From Candidatus Nesterenkonia stercoripullorum (lineage in GTDB: Bacteria; Actinomycetota; Actinomycetes; Actinomycetales; Micrococcaceae): 6,334 nt of DNA. Shown one piece after another: positions 1 to 4,158 of the stretch. The notes below the pieces were generated by a model. That model made no database searches. It saw only the letters and a list, made by a program, of their open reading frames with translations, and had not been told where the DNA came from. The stretch is from contig DXGD01000229.1 in NCBI GenBank assembly GCA_019114115.1, positions 1-6,334 on the forward strand. Reading direction: 5' to 3'. Numbering within the stretch: position 1 is the stretch's first letter; each line of letters opens with the position of its first letter. The translations under genes were made by a program, and so were the position numbers.

Positions 1-364
1 GGAATCCCAGCAGCAGTGAGGTGACACCCAGCGCAAATGCTGCCCGCTTCTCTCCGAAGACGCTGACCATCTTGTCGGCGACGACTTTGGCGCCACCGGA
101 TGACTCCACGAGCCTGCCCAGTATCGCCCCAAGGCCGATCAGCAGGGCCACCGACCCGAGAGTCCCGCCGAACCCGTCGAGCAATGTATCGACGATCATG
201 TCCGCGGGAATGCCCGTGGCCAGCGCTGTCAGCAGGGAGACCACTACGAGCACGAGAAACGCGTGCAGGCGCACTCTGATGACGAGGAACAGGATCAGGG
301 CGACGGCAGCCACGGCAATGCCGAGCAGCGGAGCGGTCCCTAGCGTTTGCGTCCAGTCTTCCAT
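1..364 (-). CDS. GntP-family gluconate/sugar-acid:H+ symporter, N-terminal part (gene runs off the left edge)
   Basis: The visible 121 residues are the N-terminal quarter of a GntP-family permease (family members are about 450 residues), an inner-membrane proton symporter for gluconate or related sugar acids. Residues 12-30 and 34-51 form two hydrophobic segments. They are followed by a hallmark GntP stretch, GFGGTLGSVALLIGLGAILG (residues 64-83), then ESSGGA (87-92) and a basic patch with GEKRAAF (104-110). The ATG at 362-364 is chosen because a GGAG lies about 10 bases upstream (complement of 375-378) and the protein begins where GntP proteins normally begin. It is divergent from a FadR-type GntR regulator, the common arrangement for sugar-acid uptake loci, so that regulator probably controls it. 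Gluconate itself is inferred; other GntP members carry different hydroxy acids. Family assignment is secure, substrate is not. Confidence 0.92.
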   Translation of the reverse strand, partial: MEDWTQTLGTAPLLGIAVAAVALILFLVIRVRLHAFLVLVVVSLLTALATGIPADMIVDTLLDGFGGTLGSVALLIGLGAILGRLVESSGGAKVVADKMVSVFGEKRAAFALGVTSLLLGF

Positions 365-420
365 GGGTGTGGATCTCCAGTGATTCTTCGGAAAGTGTTC
401 GGCGGGAGGAGTTCTGAGAG

Positions 421-501
421 ATGAGCCTGCGGGAGAACCGCAGCAAGCCGGACCAGAACGGCTCGGCGCTATCGACGAGGATTTCTCATAGGCCAGCGTA
501 A
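421..501 (+). CDS. Possible 26-residue small ORF in the permease/regulator gap
   Basis: An ATG at 421 opens 26 codons ending with TAA at 499-501. A very strong Shine-Dalgarno sequence, GGGAGGAG (404-411), lies 9 bases upstream, better than that of either flanking gene. The peptide is hydrophilic and basic (it begins MSLRENRSK and ends RISHRPA) with no membrane segment or known motif. Its stop codon falls inside the first of the two palindromes at 498-521. No clear promoter is visible between the permease start and this ORF, and I recognise no family. It could be a leader peptide or a chance purine-rich stretch; the second is more likely until translation or conservation is shown. Confidence 0.2.
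   Translation: MSLRENRSKPDQNGSALSTRISHRPA
427..443. repeat. Short perfect stem-loop in the permease 5' region
   Basis: CTGCGG (427-432) and CCGCAG (438-443) form a perfect 6-bp stem with a 5-base GAGAA loop. It lies about 60-80 bases upstream of the permease start, so it would be in the 5' untranslated region of a permease transcript starting near 500. It also lies in the first codons of the possible small ORF on the plus strand. No U-tract follows on either strand, so it is not a classical terminator. Function unknown. Confidence 0.35.
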
Positions 502-521
502 CGGCCGTTACATCGTACGAT
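498..521. promoter_or_regulatory. Two abutting perfect palindromes, probable operator for the GntR regulator
   Basis: GTAACGGCCGTTAC (498-511) is a perfect 14-bp palindrome and ATCGTACGAT (512-521) is a perfect 10-bp palindrome that follows without a gap. A further inverted pair AGCGT (495-499) and ACGCT (526-530) brackets both. Dimeric FadR-type GntR proteins bind palindromes with a central GT-N(0-3)-AC core; the second palindrome has a GTAC core of this kind. The site lies between the divergent permease and regulator genes and overlaps the candidate regulator promoter, as expected for autoregulation with control of the permease. Binding is inferred. Confidence 0.5.
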
Positions 522-535
522 AGCAACGCTAAAGT
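508..535 (+). promoter_or_regulatory. Candidate promoter of the GntR regulator
   Basis: TTACAT (508-513) and TAAAGT (530-535) are separated by 16 bases and loosely fit a sigma-70-type -35/-10 pair. This would place the transcript start near 542, about 47 bases before the preferred GTG start at 589. The second palindrome (512-521) lies between the two elements, so a bound regulator would block it. Both hexamers are weak matches. No convincing promoter for the divergent permease was recognised in the same gap. Confidence 0.3.
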
Positions 536-588
536 ATGACCATAAATGCGGCAAGACACAACCTGCGGAACGCATGAGAGGGAACACT

Positions 589-1338
589 GTGGGGAACCGG
601 GTCCATCAAACACTGCTCGACTCACTCGGTGCTCGCATCGCCTCTGGCGACCCGGCACCGGGCAGTTCGTTCACGCTGGCCGACCTGGAGCAGGACTACA
701 GTGCCTCCAGGACAGCCGCCCGTGAGGCCGTCAAAGTGCTCGAGAGCATCCGCATGGTGGAGTCCCGGCGACGCCTGGGGATCAGGGTCCGGCCGCGCGA
801 GGACTGGGACGCCCTGGACGAACATCTCATGCGCTGGAATCTCAGCGGACCCTTCCGGCAGCAGCAGTTCGAAGCCCTCCTGGAGCTCCGGGTCGCCGTG
901 GAGCCGCTCGCCGCCCGGCTCGCGGCGATCCGTGCCACCGACGCCCAGCGCGCGGAGCTGCTGCGCTTGGCCACCAGCCTGCATGAACTGGGCAGTCAAG
1001 GCCTGGGCGATTCGGAGCCCTACCTCGCCATCGACGTCGACTACCACCGTCTGCTGCTTCTCAGCTCCCAGAATCCGCAGTTCACCGCCCTGACCAAACC
1101 CGTGGAGATGGTGCTGAGCTGGCGCGCGAACCTCGGCCTCACGCCCTCGATCCCAGTGGCCGGGACACTGGAAGACCACTTGCGCACCGCGCGCTCCATC
1201 GTCGACGGCGACGCCGACGCCGCAGAGCGTCACGCCAGATCCCATGTCAGGACAGTCTGGGGGGAAATTGCGATCAGCCGACGCCCAGCGCGCGACAGCC
1301 CCGCAGCGGCTGCCCAGCCGGGCACACACGGGCAGTGA
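589..1338 (+). CDS. FadR-subfamily GntR transcriptional regulator with FCD domain
   Basis: This is a one-component repressor/activator with an N-terminal winged helix and a C-terminal all-helical FCD ligand domain. The GTG start at 589 gives 249 residues; an ATG at 574 adds five. GTG is preferred because GAGAGGGA (576-583) sits at good Shine-Dalgarno distance from it, while the ATG has almost none. Counting from 574, the HTH covers about residues 10-73, with the recognition segment SRTAAREAVKVLES (45-58) and the wing RRRLGIRV (65-72). The FCD domain covers about 95-230. The four usual metal/ligand residues are present: D154 and H158 in the D-x3-H motif, H202 and H224, so the ligand pocket looks intact. 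The tail after about 235 is Ala/Pro-rich and probably disordered. It is divergent from a GntP permease and is probably its regulator. The ligand is likely a sugar acid or derivative (inference). Confidence 0.93.
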   Translation: MGNRVHQTLLDSLGARIASGDPAPGSSFTLADLEQDYSASRTAAREAVKVLESIRMVESRRRLGIRVRPREDWDALDEHLMRWNLSGPFRQQQFEALLELRVAVEPLAARLAAIRATDAQRAELLRLATSLHELGSQGLGDSEPYLAIDVDYHRLLLLSSQNPQFTALTKPVEMVLSWRANLGLTPSIPVAGTLEDHLRTARSIVDGDADAAERHARSHVRTVWGEIAISRRPARDSPAAAAQPGTHGQ

Positions 1339-1370
1339 GGGCTGCCACCAGCAGCACGCCTCGGGCACGC

Positions 1371-1416
1371 GAAAGGCCCCTACTTCCCTGTTGTTTCAAG
1401 GAAGTAGGGGCCTTTC
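1371..1416. terminator. Bidirectional terminator between the GntR gene and tRNA-Pro
   Basis: GAAAGGCCCCTACTTCC (1371-1387) and its exact complement (1400-1416) form a perfect 17-bp stem with a 12-base loop that could close further through TTG/CAA. The stem ends in CTTTC on the plus strand and again on the minus strand by symmetry, so a short U-rich run follows the GC core in either direction. It starts 32 bases after the regulator's stop codon and 4 bases beyond the encoded CCA of the converging tRNA. It can therefore stop both transcripts. There is no long U-tract, common in GC-rich actinobacteria. Confidence 0.88.
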
Positions 1417-1420
1417 CGGT

Positions 1421-1497
1421 TGGTCGGGCTAGCGGGATTTGAACCCACGACCTTCCGTCCCCCAGACGGACGCGCTACCAAGCTGCGCTATAGCCCG
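1421..1497 (-). tRNA. tRNA-Pro (anticodon GGG), CCA encoded
   Basis: The complement folds as a complete cloverleaf. The acceptor arms are CGGGCTA (1497-1491) and TAGCCCG (ending at 1425), with discriminator A at 1424 and an encoded CCA at 1423-1421. The D arm contains the GCGC...GCGC stem with the AGCTTGGTA loop typical of tRNA-Pro. The anticodon stem is TCCGT/ACGGA around the seven-base loop CTGGGGG, putting GGG at 1463-1461, which reads CCC and CCU. The T arm is GTGGG-TTCAAAT-CCCGC. The C1-G72 first pair fits bacterial tRNA-Pro. It converges with the GntR gene across a shared hairpin. No duplicated 3' tRNA end is visible nearby, so there is no sign of an integrated element. Confidence 0.96.
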
Positions 1498-1539
1498 ATG
1501 CTGCACTATTGGAGCCGAAACTCGTTCAGGCACCACAGG

Positions 1540-1569
1540 AGTCTACACGATTCTGGCGCTGGTGCTGAA
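1540..1569 (-). promoter_or_regulatory. Weak candidate promoter of tRNA-Pro
   Basis: On the minus strand TTCAGC (complement of 1564-1569) and TAGACT (complement of 1540-1545) are 18 bases apart, which would start the transcript near 1533 and leave about 36 bases of 5' leader before the tRNA. The -10 fits TANNNT, but the -35 matches the consensus at only three positions. Listed because a tRNA gene needs a promoter in this gap or must be read from the symporter gene upstream. Confidence 0.2.
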
Positions 1570-1570
1570 T

Positions 1571-1618
1571 CGGTGCTGAGTGGGCCCACTTCACGCGGCA
1601 GATCGGCCCCGAGCACCG
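1571..1618 (-). terminator. Possible hairpin terminator after the symporter gene
   Basis: On the minus strand CGGTGCT (1618-1612) pairs with AGCACCG (1577-1571). Inside it, GGGCC pairs with GGCCC across a small internal loop, giving about 12 bp in all around an 18-base loop. The structure begins 35 bases after the symporter stop. It includes the perfect palindrome AGTGGGCCCACT (1579-1590). No U-tract follows, so it could be a Rho-independent-like terminator of the GC-rich type or only a transcript-end stabilising fold. Confidence 0.35.
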
Positions 1619-1652
1619 GATCCGCTATTCACTCGAGACTGCTCTGCCGGGC

Positions 1653-3251
1653 TCATCGAGCGTCTCTGATCGCTGCACGCACATCAGATCCCGGCACGAA
1701 GTCCCGATCGGTACCATACCGAGTCCGATACTGCCAGGCAGCCAGTATTTCGGGGTCCGTAGGCCGTGTCAGGAGGCTGACTCCGGTGTAGACGACTGCC
1801 GATGACAGCAGGCCGAAGTAGATAGGCTCATTGGCGTTGATTCCCGCGAACCGCTCACTGGCCTGAATCTCGAGCACCGTCATGGTTCCCAACGTCGCCA
1901 GAGCGCCGATCACCATGGACCACGCTGCGCCGGCCCCCGTTCCGCGTTGCCACACCAGCGCGCCCAGGATCGCCACCAGCAGCCCGCCCACCAGGATCGC
2001 GTAGGCGATAGTGAGCGCGGAGACGACGTCGGGCACCAGGATGGCAAGCCCCAAGACGAACACTCCGGCGATCAAGACCCACCGACGATTCGACGAGATG
2101 TCCCGCTCGAAACGCTCCGCCCGGTCCTCGGCCGAGTCCGCGGGATCCTCACCGGACTGACGCCGAGCCTCAGCGGCGACCTCTGCCGCCCCGTATCGCC
2201 GGACTCCACGGCCGACGATCAACCCTCGGATGAGCGGCACGACGTCTGCACGAGCGACTGTGGCCGCGGCGATCAGCGCACCTGAGGCAGTCGACATCAT
2301 CGCCGCCACAGCTGCTGCCATCGCAATGCCGCCGATGCCGATCGGCAGCATGTCCGTCGCGACGGCAGCGAAGACGTCGTCGGAGTTCTCGATGCCGGTC
2401 ATCACCACGGCAGCTGCCATGCCGATGATCGCGCCGGCCAGGCCATAGAGGATGGTGTACACCCCGGCAGCGGCGCCACCCCAGCGTGCTATGGCTGGAG
2501 TTCGTGCCGTGAAGACCCGCTGCCATACGTCCTGCCCGATGAGCAGGCCCAAGGTGTAGACCACGAAGTAGGTGATGATGGACTGCAATCCGATGCCGCC
2601 GAGGTCGAAGAACTCCGCGTCCAATCGATCCGTCAGGCCGCTCCACCCTCCGGCGCTGGCAAGCGAGAAGGGCAGCATGACCAGGAACAGGCCCACCGTC
2701 ATGATCCCGAACTGCACGAAATCGGCCAGGGTGATCGACCACATTCCGCCCACGACGGCGTAGATGAGCACAATTCCGCCGCCCACCAGGATAGAGAGCC
2801 AGCGGTCCCAGCCGAAGAGGACGACGAAGATCGAGGCGTAGGCCCCGGTCGAGGTCGCCGCCAGCATCAAGGTGTACCCCAGCATCACGACGGAGGAAAC
2901 CTTCGTCGCCTCTGACCCGTACCTCAGGGTCAGCATCTGGGAAACGGTGTAGACCTTGAGCCGGCGCAGAGTAGGCGCGAAGAGCAGGCTGAGGATCAGC
3001 ACCCCGACCCCGATAGCGGTGACCAGCCAGACTCCGGATATCCCGTAGGTGTAGCCGAGTCCGACACCTCCGATTGTGGACGCCCCGCCCAGGATCACGG
3101 CGGACATCGTTCCGGTATAGAGCAACGGACCCAGCCTGCGGCCAGCCACCAGGTAGTCCGAGGCGTTCTTGGTGCGCCGCCTGCCCCACCACCCGAATCC
3201 GAGCATGGCAACCAGGTAGATCACGATGATGATGATGTTCAAGGATTCCAT
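1653..3251 (-). CDS. Sodium:solute symporter (SSS family), substrate unknown
   Basis: A 532-residue inner-membrane protein of the SSS family, which uses the sodium gradient to import small organic solutes. About a dozen hydrophobic segments are visible, starting at residues 5-22. Family hallmarks are VVGGMWSITLADFVQFGI (167-184), GQDVWQRVFTAR (239-250) and MSTASGALIAAAT (319-331), the last corresponding to the Na2-site helix with Ser/Thr ligands. A hydrophilic, charged cytoplasmic loop of about 40 residues (348-390, rich in Glu, Arg and Ala) and a charged C-terminal tail (496-532) stand out. The ATG at 3249-3251 is chosen because AGGA lies 8 bases upstream, the first helix follows directly, and a strong promoter lies between it and an upstream in-frame ATG at 3380. 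It is divergent from the XRE-cupin regulator, which probably controls it. Context suggests a guanidino compound, amine or oxo acid as substrate (inference). Confidence 0.93.
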   Translation of the reverse strand: MESLNIIIIVIYLVAMLGFGWWGRRRTKNASDYLVAGRRLGPLLYTGTMSAVILGGASTIGGVGLGYTYGISGVWLVTAIGVGVLILSLLFAPTLRRLKVYTVSQMLTLRYGSEATKVSSVVMLGYTLMLAATSTGAYASIFVVLFGWDRWLSILVGGGIVLIYAVVGGMWSITLADFVQFGIMTVGLFLVMLPFSLASAGGWSGLTDRLDAEFFDLGGIGLQSIITYFVVYTLGLLIGQDVWQRVFTARTPAIARWGGAAAGVYTILYGLAGAIIGMAAAVVMTGIENSDDVFAAVATDMLPIGIGGIAMAAAVAAMMSTASGALIAAATVARADVVPLIRGLIVGRGVRRYGAAEVAAEARRQSGEDPADSAEDRAERFERDISSNRRWVLIAGVFVLGLAILVPDVVSALTIAYAILVGGLLVAILGALVWQRGTGAGAAWSMVIGALATLGTMTVLEIQASERFAGINANEPIYFGLLSSAVVYTGVSLLTRPTDPEILAAWQYRTRYGTDRDFVPGSDVRAAIRDAR

Positions 3252-3348
3252 ACGGTCGTCCTGCCCTCTGTCTGATACACGATCGCTGAGCTGCCGCCCC
3301 GTACGGCACAGAAGGCCAGGGGTGTGGTTCGGCTCACAGGTAGCAACT

Positions 3349-3377
3349 ATAATAAACTTATGTTTCCTGGGAGACAA
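3349..3377 (-). promoter_or_regulatory. Promoter of the symporter gene
   Basis: On the minus strand TTGTCT (complement of 3372-3377) and TATTAT (complement of 3349-3354) are separated by exactly 17 bases, a near-consensus sigma-70-type pair in an otherwise GC-rich region. Transcription would start near 3342, leaving a 5' untranslated region of about 90 bases before the ATG at 3251. The in-frame ATG at 3378-3380 lies upstream of this promoter and so cannot be the start on this transcript. Confidence 0.7.
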
Positions 3378-3380
3378 CAT
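3360..3380. promoter_or_regulatory. Inverted repeat over the symporter -35 box, candidate operator
   Basis: A 21-bp imperfect palindrome centred on 3370: the left half carries ATGTT (3360-3364) then CT (3367-3368), and the right half carries AG (3372-3373) then AACAT (3376-3380). Seven of ten positions pair. It covers the -35 box (3372-3377) and the spacer of the symporter promoter, where a bound repressor would block RNA polymerase. The neighbouring XRE-cupin protein is the obvious candidate ligand. No second copy was seen in the rest of the divergent region. Confidence 0.4.
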
Positions 3381-3440
3381 CTGGTGACGAACGTTTTACA
3401 CACCGCACCTGACCGCACCCTCCCACGCCCCAGGCCGGGC

Positions 3441-3446
3441 TATACT
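3441..3446 (+). promoter_or_regulatory. -10 box of the XRE-cupin regulator
   Basis: TATACT differs from TATAAT at one position and stands out in GC-rich surroundings. No good -35 hexamer lies 16-18 bases upstream (the region near 3418-3423 is C-rich), so activity may rely on an activator or on the -10 alone, which is common in actinobacteria. The expected start is the A at 3453, seven bases downstream, which is also the first base of an ATG. Confidence 0.5.
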
Positions 3447-3452
3447 TCCCGC

Positions 3453-3494
3453 ATGCCACAGCAGACTGCAGGAGGGACTACGACCCTGGAATGA
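3453..3494 (+). CDS. Possible leaderless 13-codon upstream ORF coupled to the regulator gene
   Basis: An ATG at 3453 opens a 13-codon frame (MPQQTAGGTTTLE) whose TGA stop (3492-3494) overlaps the ATG of the regulator as ATGA. The ATG sits exactly where transcription should start from the TATACT box at 3441-3446, so it could be read as a leaderless message, a frequent mode in actinobacteria. The regulator's own AGGAGGGA (3470-3477) is 13 bases from its ATG, longer than optimal, which makes coupling by reinitiation plausible. The frame is too short to test by composition and could be fortuitous. Confidence 0.35.
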   Translation: MPQQTAGGTTTLE

Positions 3495-4096
3495 AAAATC
3501 TGCCCGTAGTTCCCACGACCGCCCCCGTTCAGCTGGGGCGCAGGCTTCGCGCAATACGAGAGCGATCACGGCTGACCGTGGAGCAGCTGGCGCGGTATTC
3601 GGGACTGAGCAAAGGGTTCCTCTCGCGCGTAGAACGCGATCTGACGAGCCCCTCCGTCGCCAGCCTGGTCACCATCTGCCAGGTCCTGCGCGTCGCACCA
3701 GGAGACGTGCTCAACTCCCCCGATGTCACGCTCGTGCGCCTGGACGAGGCCCCGCATATCAGCCTCGGCGGAGACGGCATCGTCGACCAGCTGCTCTCAC
3801 CACCGGGCCAGCAAGACCTGCAGATCGTGCGGGCCACAGTCGCCCCGGGCGGTCACGGCGAATCGGAAAAGTACACCATGGACTGCGAGGTCGAAGCGTT
3901 GCACGTCATCAGCGGCAGCTTCACCCTGATCACCGAGAGCGAAGAGTATTCCTTGCAGGCTGGAGACACCGTGACCTTCCCCGGCACAGAACCGCACACC
4001 TGGGCGAACCCTGGACAGGACGAAGCCATCGTGCACTGGATCCTCTGCGGTCGTCGTTCTCCCAGGTCGCTGCCTGCCAGCACTTCTGCGCCCTAG
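3491..4096 (+). CDS. XRE-family transcriptional regulator with C-terminal cupin domain (PuuR-like architecture)
   Basis: A 201-residue cytoplasmic regulator. Residues 15-70 form a Cro/CI-type helix-turn-helix, with QLARYSGLSKGFLSRVERDLTSPSV (32-56) covering the two HTH helices and the usual ERG-like turn. Residues 108-186 form a single cupin barrel containing ALHVISGSF (136-144), LQAGDTVTF (155-163) and PHTWANPG (168-175). This size and order match the PuuR-type regulators that sense polyamines or related metabolites. The cupin lacks the canonical HxH pair of metal-binding cupins (YTM stands at the corresponding place), so it probably binds its ligand without metal. AGGAGGGA at 3470-3477 is the ribosome binding site, 13 bases away. 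It is divergent from the symporter and convergent with the thiamine-diphosphate enzyme gene 46 bases further on. Likely local regulator of both; ligand unknown. Confidence 0.92.
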   Translation: MKNLPVVPTTAPVQLGRRLRAIRERSRLTVEQLARYSGLSKGFLSRVERDLTSPSVASLVTICQVLRVAPGDVLNSPDVTLVRLDEAPHISLGGDGIVDQLLSPPGQQDLQIVRATVAPGGHGESEKYTMDCEVEALHVISGSFTLITESEEYSLQAGDTVTFPGTEPHTWANPGQDEAIVHWILCGRRSPRSLPASTSAP

Positions 4097-4132
4097 CGGC
4101 GTGGTGTTCGCAGCACGGGCTCGCAGCTCGCG

Positions 4133-4158
4133 GCCGCTGGCTTCACCGGCTGAGCGGC
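4133..4158 (+). terminator. Weak hairpin at the convergent junction
   Basis: GCCGCT (4133-4138) pairs with AGCGGC (4153-4158) around a 14-base loop, 37 bases after the regulator stop and reaching over the stop codon of the opposing gene. GCCGCT could instead pair with AGCGGC at 4095-4100. A 6-bp stem without a U-tract is poor evidence for termination; it is listed because nothing better is visible in the 46-bp gap. Confidence 0.2.

Noticed and set aside
622..1368. Long open frame on the minus strand opposite the GntR regulator (about 248 codons).
   Set aside because: It is an antisense shadow of a high-GC gene: no recognisable domain, many Gly, Arg and Val residues in the pattern expected from the opposite strand, and it runs through the terminator side of the real gene.
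1421..1497. tRNA-Pro as an integration site for a mobile element.
   Set aside because: No duplicated 3' tRNA end, integrase or phage-like gene is present in the window; the neighbours look like ordinary chromosomal genes.
1579..1590. AGTGGGCCCACT perfect palindrome as an operator.
   Set aside because: It lies downstream of the symporter stop, far from any strong promoter, and is better explained as part of the nested hairpin at 1571-1618.
2170..3309. Long open frame on the minus strand overlapping the symporter in another frame (about 379 codons).
   Set aside because: Very rich in Arg, His and Gly with no membrane pattern or motif, as expected for a frame-shifted reading of a GC-rich gene; the in-phase frame is a clear SSS transporter.
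3344..3358. Resemblance of the A+T-rich symporter -10 region to the E. coli PuuR box as I remember it.
   Set aside because: The match is partial, the region is simply A+T-rich around the -10 box, and an actinobacterial cupin regulator need not share the E. coli site. The remembered motif was not checked.
4130..4137. GCGGCCGC palindrome in the convergent junction.
   Set aside because: An 8-bp GC palindrome is expected by chance in sequence of this composition, and it has no special position relative to a promoter.
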